Assembly: GCF_000179575.2 (NCBI RefSeq)
Contig: NC_015636.1
Span: 1-64,000 of the forward strand
Length of the DNA: 64,000 nucleotides
Source: Methanothermococcus okinawensis IH1
GTDB taxonomy: Archaea; AGJL01; Methanococci; Methanococcales; Methanococcaceae
Direction of reading: 5' to 3'
Positions 40,175 to 50,026 of the stretch are shown piece by piece. The notes under the pieces are model-generated. The model ran no database searches and was not told where the DNA came from. It saw nothing but the letters and a program-made list of their open reading frames with translations. Both the position numbers and the translations under genes were made by a program. Numbering within the stretch: the first letter of the stretch is position 1; each line of letters begins with the position of its first letter.

Positions 40175-41235
40175 TCTAATTCACCCATTATTCTCTTAAA
40201 ATTTTCTGCAGTTTTTCCCCATGTGTGTTCTTTTGCATATTTTAAAGAATTTTTGCACATTTTTGAATATAATTGTTTATCTTCAAGTAAAGTTTTCATC
40301 CTTTCATACAAACATTTAACATCTTTTTGTGGGCATAAAAAACCATTATATTCATCAACAATAACCTCCTCATTTGCTGTTCCTAATGAACCGATAGAAG
40401 GAATACCGCATGCATTTGCTTCCAAATGGACAAGTCCAAATCCTTCAAATGCATTTTTTGTATTAATAGATGGTAAAACATGGGCAAAACTCTTTGAGTA
40501 GTATTCTAATAGTTCATTATGATTAACTTCTCCTGTAAATATAATATTTTCATGTAAATTATGATTTTTTACAAAATTGTAATATTTTTCTGATTTTTTT
40601 CCAACCATATATAGTTTTACATCAGGATATTCCTTTACTAATTTATCAAATGCTAATATTAGATATGTTACTCCTTTCCTTTCTTTCTGTGCTCCCACAA
40701 ATACAAATGCTTTCTCTTTTTTTATATTTACAGGATGATATTCATCAATATTGACACCCAATTTAACAATAAACAAGTTATCTTTTTTATACCACACCCT
40801 AACTTTGTTATATGTAAATTTACTAGGAACTATAATTTTATCTACATATTTAATCCAGAATTTGTTATAGTATTTATATGGAAATTTTACAAAAGGATAA
40901 TAAATATAAGTTCCAAAACCAAATAATATCAATTTTGAATTAAAATATTTTTTAAGTAAAACAGCGAGTGGCAAAAAAGGTTCTATATTACATATAATTA
41001 AGTCAAAGTTTTTATTGTGTAAACTATTTTTAATAGTAGAATAATCTTTCAATAATCTATAAAAATTATAGTAATGGTTTGAAGTTATTAGATTACATTT
41101 ATTATTTTTATCGGTATTTTGGGATAAAACTATTACATTGTATTCATTATTAAGCTCTTTATTCAGATGATATCCAACAGTTGCCCACCCATTTGTTGTA
41201 TTCAATTCATTTGTTATTAACAAAATATTTTTCAT
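40171..41235 (-). CDS. GT4-family glycosyltransferase
   Basis: The 354-residue GT-B protein has NTTNGWATVGYHL near 12-24, FVFVGAQKERKGVTYLI near 178-194 and the C-terminal FEGFGLVHLEANACGIPSIG near 267-286 with the GT4 E-x7-E pair. The donor and acceptor are unknown. GGTGATG precedes the ATG. This and the neighbouring genes to 43.4 kb lack the GAGCTC palindrome found elsewhere. Confidence 0.85.
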   Translation of the reverse strand: MKNILLITNELNTTNGWATVGYHLNKELNNEYNVIVLSQNTDKNNKCNLITSNHYYNFYRLLKDYSTIKNSLHNKNFDLIICNIEPFLPLAVLLKKYFNSKLILFGFGTYIYYPFVKFPYKYYNKFWIKYVDKIIVPSKFTYNKVRVWYKKDNLFIVKLGVNIDEYHPVNIKKEKAFVFVGAQKERKGVTYLILAFDKLVKEYPDVKLYMVGKKSEKYYNFVKNHNLHENIIFTGEVNHNELLEYYSKSFAHVLPSINTKNAFEGFGLVHLEANACGIPSIGSLGTANEEVIVDEYNGFLCPQKDVKCLYERMKTLLEDKQLYSKMCKNSLKYAKEHTWGKTAENFKRIMGELE

Positions 41236-41263
41236 ATTACATCACCGAATTATTTTCATTTTT

Positions 41264-41962
41264 TCACCGTTTTTTTCTAAAAACATAAAAATAACCTGTT
41301 GTAGACTGTCTATTAGTAATTATTTTATCAAAAAGTAATATAAAAGGAAGTAGCAATAACATGAATGGAAATAATATAATTCCAATAAGCCTTTGTTTAA
41401 TATTCCCAATATTTAACAATCTTACTAATATGACATACCATGATTTTATATATGAATTTCTTTCTTTTAATTCTAAACATTTAAATTCATTGAACAAATT
41501 CAAAATTCCGTATTTCGTGTATCTAAAATAATCATAAGGTTCGTCATGTATTGGCATAATAAAGGGTGTTGAACCTACAAATATACCACCTGGTTTTAGA
41601 ATCCTTTTTATTTCCTCAACGGCTTTAAAAGGGTTTCGCACATGCTCCAAAACTTCTAAACAAAAAATAATATCAATAGAATTATCATCTATTATATTCA
41701 TATTTTGTATATCTAATACTAAATCAGGTTTTCTTTTTTCATCAATATCTATCTCAATACATTTAATTTTCTTTTTTAAATGATAACTTATTCCTCCACC
41801 TGCTCCTATATTTATTATTTTTAAATTACAAGTATTAAAATCAGGATTCTGTAAAATGTATTTTTCAATAGATTCATCTAAGTAATTATAAAGATTTTCT
41901 CTTGAAAATATTTTCGAAAATTTAATAAATGTTTTGGAATATAATTTAATAAATGTTTTCAT
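41264..41962 (-). CDS. Class I SAM-dependent methyltransferase
   Basis: The 232-residue protein has motif I NIGAGGGISYHL near 50-61, IEIDIDEK near 68, and the FCLEVLEHVRNPFKAVEEIKRILKPGG block near 98-124 typical of type 11 methyltransferases. Residues 190-215 are hydrophobic and could anchor it to the membrane. ATG at 41962 is chosen for the GGTGAT at its expected spacing. Confidence 0.75.
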   Translation of the reverse strand: MKTFIKLYSKTFIKFSKIFSRENLYNYLDESIEKYILQNPDFNTCNLKIINIGAGGGISYHLKKKIKCIEIDIDEKRKPDLVLDIQNMNIIDDNSIDIIFCLEVLEHVRNPFKAVEEIKRILKPGGIFVGSTPFIMPIHDEPYDYFRYTKYGILNLFNEFKCLELKERNSYIKSWYVILVRLLNIGNIKQRLIGIILFPFMLLLLPFILLFDKIITNRQSTTGYFYVFRKKR

Positions 41963-41967
41963 ACATA

Positions 41968-43070
41968 TCACCAATTATTAAAAATCTCGACAATTTTTTC
42001 AGCCCTTTTCTTCCAAGTGTAATTTTTAACCTTTTCAAATGCATTTTTTACTAATTTGTTTTGTAATTCTTTATCTTTTATAAATTTCTTTATCTTTTCA
42101 GCTAAATCCATTTCATCATCAGGTTTAAAAAATAAAACTTCGTTATTATCTACAATTTCTTTAATGCTTGGCAAATCACTTGCTATAATTGGCCTTTTTG
42201 ATGCCATGTATTCAAATAACTTTAATGGGGAAGTATATTTAACTGAAATTTCATATTTAGAAGAATTTGGAATAACTAAAACATCCGATGCTTTTAAAAA
42301 TAATGGAATCTTGGAGTTTTCAACGAAAGGAATAAAAATTATGTTTTTATTTATATATTCTTCTCTTAACTTATTCACTTGCTCTTTACTACCGCCAACA
42401 ACCAAATAAACAATATTTTCTTTATTTTTTAAATAGTCATAAGACTTTAAAAATGTTTCATATCCTTTCCAACTCTGCAAACTTCCAGTATATGATATTA
42501 TCGTTTTATATTTTGGTAAATTTAATTTTTCCCTTGCCTCATTTTTTGAAATGTTAATATCAAATTTTTCTAAATCCACACCATCATATAATACATATAT
42601 TTTATTGCCATTAAAATCATTTTTTATTAACTCTTCTTTTAAACCTTTACTGATAACCACACATCCTTGTAAATTTTTAAAAGTTCGTTTAAACAGAAAG
42701 TTCCACATTTTACCATTTGATAAATCATGTAATTCATAAATTACTTTTTTATCTTTAAAGAATCTTGAAACTAAAAAAGCAAATATCAAATCTCTAGTAT
42801 ATATATACTTATAATCATTTTTTATAGTCAAAAATCTCAAAAATAACAATAAACTTCTAAAATAATAATTTACAAAAGGTTTCAAAGAAATTGTATTATA
42901 ATCAATATCTTCATTATAGATTTTTTTATTATATTTTTATCACAATTAAAACTTATTAATGTAATACTTACTCCAATTTTTTCAAATGCCTTGCACATAT
43001 TTAATACTTGAATTCTATTTGCACAAGGTTTTGAAAAATCTGCATTATGAACATACAAGATTTTATTCAT
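41968..43070 (-). pseudogene. GT4 glycosyltransferase split by an A7 frameshift
   Basis: The start (ATG 43070) gives KILYVHNADFSKPCANRIQV, a normal GT4 N-terminus, then the frame breaks after seven A (T at 42921-42927) and ends at 42882. The next frame carries on with YNEDIDYNTISLKPFVNYYF and a complete C-terminal half (VISKGLKEEL, SYTGSLQSWKGYE, KYTSPLKLFEYMASKRPIIAS), ending at 41968. One extra A would give a single protein of about 366 residues. The break reads A AAA AAA TCT in the zero frame. The intact downstream half argues for a recent break or slippage. Confidence 0.82.
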
Positions 43071-44217
43071 AACTATTCACCAGATTGTAAATTTCATTAA
43101 TCCTTTTTCCATAATTTTCCCAAGTGTATTGTTCAGCCTTTTTCCTTGCATTTTTTCCAAACTCTTTTGTTTTGTCTCTATTATTATAAAAAAATAATAT
43201 TTTGTCTTTTAATATTTCAATATCTTGCGTAGGAATTAGATATCCTTCTTTTCCATCCTCAACAACACTTCCAGAGTTTGGAGTAGTTATAACAGGCAAA
43301 CCACATGCTAATGCCTCATATACTGATTTTGCAGAACCTTCTAATAAAGATGGAAATACATATAGATGATTTTTTGAGAGCTCATTATTTATATTATTTA
43401 CAAATCCATGAACTTTTATATTATATTTTTCAGTATCTTTGAAATATTTTTTAACCTCAGGATAAACCCTACCATATATGTTTAATTCTGCGTCTTTTAG
43501 GTTTAATTCTTTCCAAGCTTGAATTAAATAAGGAATACCCTTTCTATTATTGACATTTCCTGAGAATGCAACTTTAAATGTTCCACTGTAATCCTTTTCA
43601 ATAGGTTTAAATTTAGTAATATCTACTCCAAATGGCACAACGAAAATTTTAGATTCATCAATCCCCTCATTAATTAATGATTTTTTTACAAAGTCCGATG
43701 GAACTATGTAATAATCAATATATTTTAAAGAAGTTTTTATATAGCATGGGAGCTCCGTTTTTTCTCCTTTAAATAATGCATTATAATTTTCCAAATCTTT
43801 CAAGACATTTGGAAATGCCATTGGGACATCCTGAATAATTTTTATATTTTGATTTTTTTCTTTTAAATAACTATATACATTTGGCAGAAAATTCCAAGAA
43901 TGAATAATATCAATTTTATTTAAATCCAACCTTTTTAATTTTTTTGTGGCGAAATACTCAAATAAATAGTTTTTAATTTTATTTGATGGAAATTTTTTTG
44001 ATATATAAATAGGAATTGCAGTTAAGAATTTCATTATTAGTGGAGCATAGGGGAAAATTTGAATCATATTATAATTTTTATTTAGGACTTTATTATATCC
44101 TCTGCACAATATTGTTATGGTATTATATTTAACTACTTCATTAGCTATAGGTAGAGCTCTTGCTCCAATGGTGTTTCTGACCCCAAAATCTGAGTTTAAT
44201 AAATATAAGATTTTTAT
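43063..44217 (-). CDS. GT4 glycosyltransferase with an apparent ATA start codon
   Basis: The C-terminal part is a clear GT4 protein: VVPFGVDITKFKP, FSGNVNNRKGIPYLIQAW and FPSLLEGSAKSVYEALACGLPVI. The expected N-terminus KILYLLNSDFGVRNTIGARA continues in frame upstream of the first standard start (TTG at 44109). Its only start candidate is ATA at 44217, four bases after GGTGA (44222-44226), exactly where ATG normally sits in this genome. It overlaps the TAA of the upstream methyltransferase. Use of AUA is inferred. The TTG alternative would remove 36 conserved residues. Confidence 0.75.
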   Translation of the reverse strand: MKILYLLNSDFGVRNTIGARALPIANEVVKYNTITILCRGYNKVLNKNYNMIQIFPYAPLIMKFLTAIPIYISKKFPSNKIKNYLFEYFATKKLKRLDLNKIDIIHSWNFLPNVYSYLKEKNQNIKIIQDVPMAFPNVLKDLENYNALFKGEKTELPCYIKTSLKYIDYYIVPSDFVKKSLINEGIDESKIFVVPFGVDITKFKPIEKDYSGTFKVAFSGNVNNRKGIPYLIQAWKELNLKDAELNIYGRVYPEVKKYFKDTEKYNIKVHGFVNNINNELSKNHLYVFPSLLEGSAKSVYEALACGLPVITTPNSGSVVEDGKEGYLIPTQDIEILKDKILFFYNNRDKTKEFGKNARKKAEQYTWENYGKRINEIYNLVNSYE

Positions 44218-44852
44218 TTTCTCACCCTACAAACTACAATCAAAGATGGAGCAAATCTTGGAAAAAATGACGAGATAAATTTCTCTAAATTGCCTTTAAA
44301 ACCACCATATTCATCTTTTATTGTATATTTAAATTCTAAAATTTCAAAACCTTTTCGCAATAATAAATTATCTAATAACATTTTTGAAAAACCAATAACA
44401 TGCCCATATTTTATTTCAGCATTTCTATCTACCCAATAAGGAGATTCTTGTCCAAATAGTGCATGTCTTAATATATATCTTAATGAAAACATATTGGGTG
44501 TTGTGAGTACCAATATACCATTTTCATTTAAAAATCCACTTATATTATCCAAAAACACCCCGGGATTTTCCAAATGTTCTATTAACTCCCCTGCAATAAT
44601 TACATCGAATTTTTTATTTAATTTCATCAAATTTTTTAACTCTTGGACATCGTCATATATTACATTATATCCCTTTTCTTTTAATTTATTTATCCTATCT
44701 TTATCAATATCAAGACCCCAAACTTCCTTAGAATTTTTTATTATAAAATTGTGGAGTGATGAAAATTCTACTTTTTTATTTTCTCCCAAAAAACCAACAT
44801 CTAAAACTACCTTATTTTGAATATATTTCTTAATTATTTTATTTCGACCCAT
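44214..44852 (-). CDS. Class I SAM-dependent methyltransferase
   Basis: The 212-residue protein has motif I VLDVGFLGEN near 16-25 (an unusual variant of the Gly-rich loop), WGLDIDKDR near 45, AGELIEHLENPGVFL near 87-101 and TTPNMFS near 117. It belongs to the type 11-like group found in glycan clusters. It lies in a run of alternating methyltransferase and glycosyltransferase genes. Confidence 0.72.
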   Translation of the reverse strand: MGRNKIIKKYIQNKVVLDVGFLGENKKVEFSSLHNFIIKNSKEVWGLDIDKDRINKLKEKGYNVIYDDVQELKNLMKLNKKFDVIIAGELIEHLENPGVFLDNISGFLNENGILVLTTPNMFSLRYILRHALFGQESPYWVDRNAEIKYGHVIGFSKMLLDNLLLRKGFEILEFKYTIKDEYGGFKGNLEKFISSFFPRFAPSLIVVCRVRK

Positions 44853-44878
44853 TTTTTCACCAGATATAGGTTTATCTC

Positions 44879-45898
44879 TTATTTTATTGATTGTCTAATT
44901 TTTCTTATCCATTCACCAATATTCTCTAAATCACTTATGATAAGTTCCTTATTGTTATTTGCTTCAGGTAATCCTCCCCTATTACTTGCTATTACTGGAA
45001 TCCCTAAATAGTTAGCCTCCAATACAATTCTCCCAAATGCTTCATTCCATCGAGACGGCATCAGGATTAATTTAGATACTTTATAAATTTCCATGACATT
45101 CTTTTGGTATGGTATGAATAATATATTTCCTTTTTTAAATTTTTTATGGTAAGGCCCTACAATTAAAAATTTTTCATCAGGCATTTTTTTTGCTATCTTT
45201 AAAACGATATCATAACCCTTCATGGCATTTTCTCCGCCTATAAATGTGATATATACTTGATTTTCTTTCTTCATGGCAGTTTTGTCGAGATGAGAATAAC
45301 AAATATCAGGATAAATAATTTCAGAATCTAATCCATACTTTTTTTTAAGCAAATTATGCATAAATTTTGAATTGGATATTATTTTATGTGCATTTTTAAG
45401 TGCAATAATGTTTTTAACTTTATAATACCGTATTGCTGGAAATTCAATTACTGTTTTAAGAGTTTTTAAAATTTTTCTAAATCCTTTTTCATAATTATGA
45501 AACTCATTTAGGTTGAGCTCATCCCTTAAATAATATGTGTATTTTATACTATGTTTGATACAAAATTCGGCTACTATTGGGGCAATTAGAGTTTGAGTCA
45601 AAACTTCACTCTTTTTAATACTATTAATATACATATTTAATATATTCCAAATATATCGTTTATTAAATAATAAACCATAAAATCTTAAAATAGATGGAAA
45701 TTGTAATTTTAAACCGTAGTTTATTCCTGACACCCCATCTATGTTAAATTTCCCTTTTGAATAGTATTCATCAAAACAAATTACAAAAACATTATATCCA
45801 TTTTTTTGATATTTTTTTAATTCCTGCATTATGGACTTTTCAGCACCTCCTGGGAATGATGGGAAATACCATGATATCAGATAAATATTTTTATTCAT
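44879..45898 (-). CDS. GT4-family glycosyltransferase
   Basis: The 339-residue GT-B protein has SWYFPSFPGGAEKSIMQEL near 8-26 and MPSRWNEAFGRIVLEANYLGIPVIASNRGGLPE, the GT4 C-terminal motif with its Glu pair. ATG at 45898 is chosen for the GGTGAAAAA before it and overlaps the preceding methyltransferase stop by four bases. Confidence 0.83.
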   Translation of the reverse strand: MNKNIYLISWYFPSFPGGAEKSIMQELKKYQKNGYNVFVICFDEYYSKGKFNIDGVSGINYGLKLQFPSILRFYGLLFNKRYIWNILNMYINSIKKSEVLTQTLIAPIVAEFCIKHSIKYTYYLRDELNLNEFHNYEKGFRKILKTLKTVIEFPAIRYYKVKNIIALKNAHKIISNSKFMHNLLKKKYGLDSEIIYPDICYSHLDKTAMKKENQVYITFIGGENAMKGYDIVLKIAKKMPDEKFLIVGPYHKKFKKGNILFIPYQKNVMEIYKVSKLILMPSRWNEAFGRIVLEANYLGIPVIASNRGGLPEANNNKELIISDLENIGEWIRKIRQSIK

Positions 45899-46884
45899 TT
45901 TTTCACCGCAATTACTAAAATTGACGGTCCTTTTCCTTTTTTGCATCTCCAATTATCCACAGAATTAAAGGGTTTCCATAAAATATTGCATAATTTAAAT
46001 ACAATGGAATCAATACCAACAAACTCTTTACCTTCTTTTGATGTTTCATTTCTTAAATTATCTCTTATATTTTCCCTAATTTTTAGTAACTTTTTTTTAC
46101 CTACAATATATTTAAGATTATAAAACAAAAACTGTTTAAAGGACAGATATATATGAAACAATATATTTCCAGCAGTATCTCCATAATATGTCTCTAAATA
46201 GACCATATCAAAACCATGCTTTTTTAACATTTTTTCAATACTGTCTGGCGAGTAATAAAATAAATGTGCAGGAGGGGACAGCCATTCCCAATATTTTCCA
46301 CAGATTTTAAATTCCCATGAATCAATATTTGGTAAAGTTAGTACTAATATACCTTTTCTTTTTAAGACCGTATTTATTCCATTTAATATTTCATTTTGAT
46401 TGGTAAGATGTTCTAAAACATCCAACAAAACAACAACATCAAAATACTCTTTTTTATTGATAAAACTAGATTGAAGGAAATCTACATTTTCAATATTAAT
46501 TCCAAAATATTTTTTTGCATTATTACATGCTTTTTCTGACAGCTCGACACCATAGGGGACAAACCCTTGTTTTTTGGCTTCATTTAAAAAAAAACCATGA
46601 GATGCCCCTATTTCCAAGATTTTTGCATCTGAGCTCAGCCCATATTTGGATAATAAACTCAAAATTTTATTGGCTTTTTTTATCAATTTTATTTTTTGAT
46701 ATTCTGGCACTGCATATTCTATATTATAGTATCTATTTAAATCTTCTTCCGTTGGCAAAGGATTTATAAATACCAAACCACAATCCTTGCATTTTACAAG
46801 ATGGTAATATTTTGATAAATCATCTTTTTTTAAAATTGTTTTATAATTTTTATTATTGCATAAGGGGCAATTAATTCTATCCAT
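45895..46884 (-). CDS. Methyltransferase with N-terminal zinc ribbon
   Basis: The 329-residue protein starts with a zinc-ribbon pair, CPLCNN near 6 and CKDCGL near 32, followed by the class I methyltransferase core (KILEIGASHGFFLNEA near 85-100, DVVVLLDVLEHLTNQ near 140) and a C-terminal extension of 90 residues. This arrangement is common in sugar C- and O-methyltransferases of surface-glycan loci. It is translationally coupled to the downstream glycosyltransferase by a four-base overlap. Confidence 0.8.
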   Translation of the reverse strand: MDRINCPLCNNKNYKTILKKDDLSKYYHLVKCKDCGLVFINPLPTEEDLNRYYNIEYAVPEYQKIKLIKKANKILSLLSKYGLSSDAKILEIGASHGFFLNEAKKQGFVPYGVELSEKACNNAKKYFGINIENVDFLQSSFINKKEYFDVVVLLDVLEHLTNQNEILNGINTVLKRKGILVLTLPNIDSWEFKICGKYWEWLSPPAHLFYYSPDSIEKMLKKHGFDMVYLETYYGDTAGNILFHIYLSFKQFLFYNLKYIVGKKKLLKIRENIRDNLRNETSKEGKEFVGIDSIVFKLCNILWKPFNSVDNWRCKKGKGPSILVIAVKK

Positions 46885-46910
46885 GGCATCACCAGTTTAT
46901 AATCTCTAAG

Positions 46911-48083
46911 TTAATAAAACTCTCCTTTTTCAAAAAACCCATAAATTTTATTTTTAACTTCTTCGACAGGTATCGCCTTCAACCCGTTAATTTCTTTATT
47001 TATATATTCGTATTCATAATTATAAAACTTTTTTAAGGGTTTAAAATCATGATACCATAAATAATCGTATATTTTATATTTCTTAAAGTTTTTTGGTAAT
47101 CTATAAAGTGGATTTACTGGACCAAACAACGCTAGCGTCGGAGCTCCCATTAAAAATGCAAAATGCATTGGACCACTATCAGAAGTAATAAATAAATCCG
47201 CAAATTTTAAAAAATAAAATGCTTCTTTGAGTTTTAACTTTCCAGCAACACTTTTAATATATATGCCTTTCTCATTCAACTTTTTCTGGATATATTCAAC
47301 TGATTTTAGCGAATCTGGTCCCCCATAAAGAACAATATTAAAATCACCATGTATTTTTTCTATCAATTCAATATAATTATCGTCATCCCATTTTCTTGAT
47401 TTCCACAATACAAATGGATTTATTATAACTGTTTTTTTATCACTGTCCAATTTTAAATCATCAAATGCTTTTTTTGCATTTCTTTTTACATCCTCTGAAT
47501 AATCGATATCTATAAGTTTCTCTTCTAAGTCATTAATACCTAAGCTCTTAGCTATTTTAAGAGACATATTCCAAAAATGTTCATTTTTAGTAAATCTGAG
47601 ATTATCTTTTTTTAATCTGAAATTTGCCAGTATTTTCCAACCTGCTAAATATCCTAATTTGTATTTTGGGTTTAATAATTCTAAATATATTGTTTGATTT
47701 ATACATCGATTCATTATTATTCCTAAATCGTAGTTTTCTTTTCTTAATTTATAAAACTCCTTCATTAAACTAAAAATCCCCCCATTGACTACAATTATTT
47801 TATCCAATTCATGTACATTATCAAATATATCTTTATCAGTTATCAAGTGTATTTCTGCATTAGGAAAATGTTTTCTGAGAGTCTTTATAAAAGGAGTATC
47901 CATTATCAAATCCCCTAATCCCATAGGTTTTACACATATTAAAGCGATTTTTTTAAACGATTTGGCATACTCTATATTTTTTTTAGGAGTTATTGTATAT
48001 TTAATATAAAATAGGAGCTCTGTAAATTTAACAATTATATATTTTATATAATTCAACATTTGTTTTATTGCGTATTTATCCAT
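46911..48083 (-). CDS. GT9-family (ADP-heptose) glycosyltransferase
   Basis: The 390-residue protein has the GT9 opening IALICVKPMGLGDLIMDTPFIKTL near 47-70 and the donor-site block ITSDSGPMHFAFLMGAPTLALFGPVNP near 315-341. GT9 enzymes of bacteria transfer L- or D-glycero-manno-heptose from ADP-heptose. With gmhA, hldE and gmhB about 11 kb away, heptose transfer is the natural prediction. ATG at 48083 follows GGTGGG and overlaps the end of asnB by 19 bases. Confidence 0.85.
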   Translation of the reverse strand: MDKYAIKQMLNYIKYIIVKFTELLFYIKYTITPKKNIEYAKSFKKIALICVKPMGLGDLIMDTPFIKTLRKHFPNAEIHLITDKDIFDNVHELDKIIVVNGGIFSLMKEFYKLRKENYDLGIIMNRCINQTIYLELLNPKYKLGYLAGWKILANFRLKKDNLRFTKNEHFWNMSLKIAKSLGINDLEEKLIDIDYSEDVKRNAKKAFDDLKLDSDKKTVIINPFVLWKSRKWDDDNYIELIEKIHGDFNIVLYGGPDSLKSVEYIQKKLNEKGIYIKSVAGKLKLKEAFYFLKFADLFITSDSGPMHFAFLMGAPTLALFGPVNPLYRLPKNFKKYKIYDYLWYHDFKPLKKFYNYEYEYINKEINGLKAIPVEEVKNKIYGFFEKGEFY

Positions 48084-49999
48084 CTTTCCCACCATTTAGC
48101 AAATAAAAACAACCTAATTTTATAAATGGAGCATATTTTATTATCTTTTATTGCATTTTTGATATATTTTTGATTTAACCCAAAAATCTTGTTTTTATAA
48201 AATTTAGCAAGAGATTTCAACCCAAGGGCCTCTAAAATATTAAGTCCATTTTCTAAAAAACCTCTATATTTATCATCCAATATCCATTTATCCAGCGGTG
48301 GCTCAAAACCTCCTTTTCCTCTATTAACTATCTCATCAGGCAAAATGTCCTTAATAATCTTTCGCATTAGTTTTTTTGTTTTAAAGAAATCTACTTTATA
48401 TTCATTTGGGATTTTTTGGCTAAATTCTGCAAATCTATAATCTAAAAATGGACTTCTAACTTCCAATGCATTTGCCATCGAAGCCCTATCTACTTTAACT
48501 AAAAAATTATCAGATAATGTTCTAAATAACAAGTCAAAAACTCTAATAGATTCCGATAATTGACTATTAGTTTTATTTAAGCAGTATTTTAAATTTTTTT
48601 CTATCCAAATTTTACCATTACTGGAAATAATAAAATCTCCGTCAAGTAATTCGGAGTAAAATTTTTCATAATTTTTAATTAAGGATAACTTAATAGCTTC
48701 TTTAATTAAATAAAAAGTAGGATTTTTTTTTAGTAAATTATTGTTCAATATGTTAAAAAATATCATTCTAACAGATATGGGGATTTTTTTTAAATATTCT
48801 ATTCTTTTGCTAATTAGATGAAATTTATATCCTCCAAAAACCTCATCCCCTCCATCACCACTTAAACACACCGTAACAAATTGTTTTGCCATTTCAGAAA
48901 CTTTATATGTTGGAAATCCGCTATAATCTCCAAAAGGTTCATCATAAATCCAGCTATATTTATCAATGAGCTCTTCAAAATCTTCCTCTTTAAAATAATG
49001 GTGGTGATGATTTGTTTTAAAATAGTCCTTGACTATGTTTATATAGGGTGTTTCATCGTATTTTCCCTCAAATCCTATGGAGAAAGTATGTAAATTTTTT
49101 AAATCTGTATATTCTTTCATAACCCCAACAACAGTGGAGCTATCCAACCCGCCGCTTAAAAATGCACCAACTGGAACATCTGAACGCATTCTTAGTTTAA
49201 CGGCATCATATAATAGCTTTTTACCCTCTTCAATCAATTTATTTTTATCATGAATTGGATTATATTGTGGGAGCTCCCAATAATAATTTTTTTTAATCTC
49301 TTTACTATTTAAATCAAATATTAAATTTTGCCTACTTTCTAATTTAAAAACATTTTTATAGATGGAATATGGAGAAGGAATAAATCCTAATGCAAAATAC
49401 AATCCGACAGCATCTTTATTAATATTTTCCTTTTTATTTACTGGTTTAACTGATATTATTCCTTTTAATTCAGAAGAAAATATAAATTCTTTGGAGTTTT
49501 CATTAAAATAATAATAAAAAGGTTTTATTCCTAATCTATCCCTTGAACAAAAAATTATATTTTTCCGTTTATCAAAGATACAAAATGCCCACATTCCATT
49601 AAATTCTTTTACACAGTCAAAACCAAATTTAGCATACAATTTTAAAATAATTTCTGTATCCGTCCCTGTTTCAGTTTTTAAATGGTATTTTTCTTTCAAT
49701 TCTAAATAATTATAAACTTCCCCATTATAGGCAATAACTATATCGGCATTATTTAGGTCGTTGTCGTTATAAATAATTTTATCATTTTCAACAACATATC
49801 CCATAGGTTGATGTCCCTTTTCCGATAAGTCTAAAATCGATAATCTCACATGTCCCAATCCAACAGAATAATCTATACCATTATAAACAAAAACTCCATC
49901 ATCATCAGGCCCCCTATGTTTTATGGATTCATTCATGGAGCTGAGCTCATCTATTTCAATATCTCCATTAAATCTAATCATGCCATTGATTCCACACAT
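48065..49999 (-). CDS. asnB: Glutamine-hydrolysing asparagine synthetase-type amidotransferase
   Basis: The 644-residue protein starts MCGINGMI, giving the Ntn nucleophile Cys2, then has KHRGPDDDG near 26, YNGEVYNY near 77, and the synthetase PP-loop FLSGGLDSS near 243. Within glycan clusters such AsnB homologues may amidate a sugar rather than aspartate, for example a uronic acid. ATG at 49999 is chosen because Cys must follow Met; six earlier in-frame codons would break this. Confidence 0.88.
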   Translation of the reverse strand: MCGINGMIRFNGDIEIDELSSMNESIKHRGPDDDGVFVYNGIDYSVGLGHVRLSILDLSEKGHQPMGYVVENDKIIYNDNDLNNADIVIAYNGEVYNYLELKEKYHLKTETGTDTEIILKLYAKFGFDCVKEFNGMWAFCIFDKRKNIIFCSRDRLGIKPFYYYFNENSKEFIFSSELKGIISVKPVNKKENINKDAVGLYFALGFIPSPYSIYKNVFKLESRQNLIFDLNSKEIKKNYYWELPQYNPIHDKNKLIEEGKKLLYDAVKLRMRSDVPVGAFLSGGLDSSTVVGVMKEYTDLKNLHTFSIGFEGKYDETPYINIVKDYFKTNHHHHYFKEEDFEELIDKYSWIYDEPFGDYSGFPTYKVSEMAKQFVTVCLSGDGGDEVFGGYKFHLISKRIEYLKKIPISVRMIFFNILNNNLLKKNPTFYLIKEAIKLSLIKNYEKFYSELLDGDFIISSNGKIWIEKNLKYCLNKTNSQLSESIRVFDLLFRTLSDNFLVKVDRASMANALEVRSPFLDYRFAEFSQKIPNEYKVDFFKTKKLMRKIIKDILPDEIVNRGKGGFEPPLDKWILDDKYRGFLENGLNILEALGLKSLAKFYKNKIFGLNQKYIKNAIKDNKICSIYKIRLFLFAKWWERWINTQ

Positions 50000-50026
50000 T
50001 ATTCCACCAGAACTCATAATTTATAT

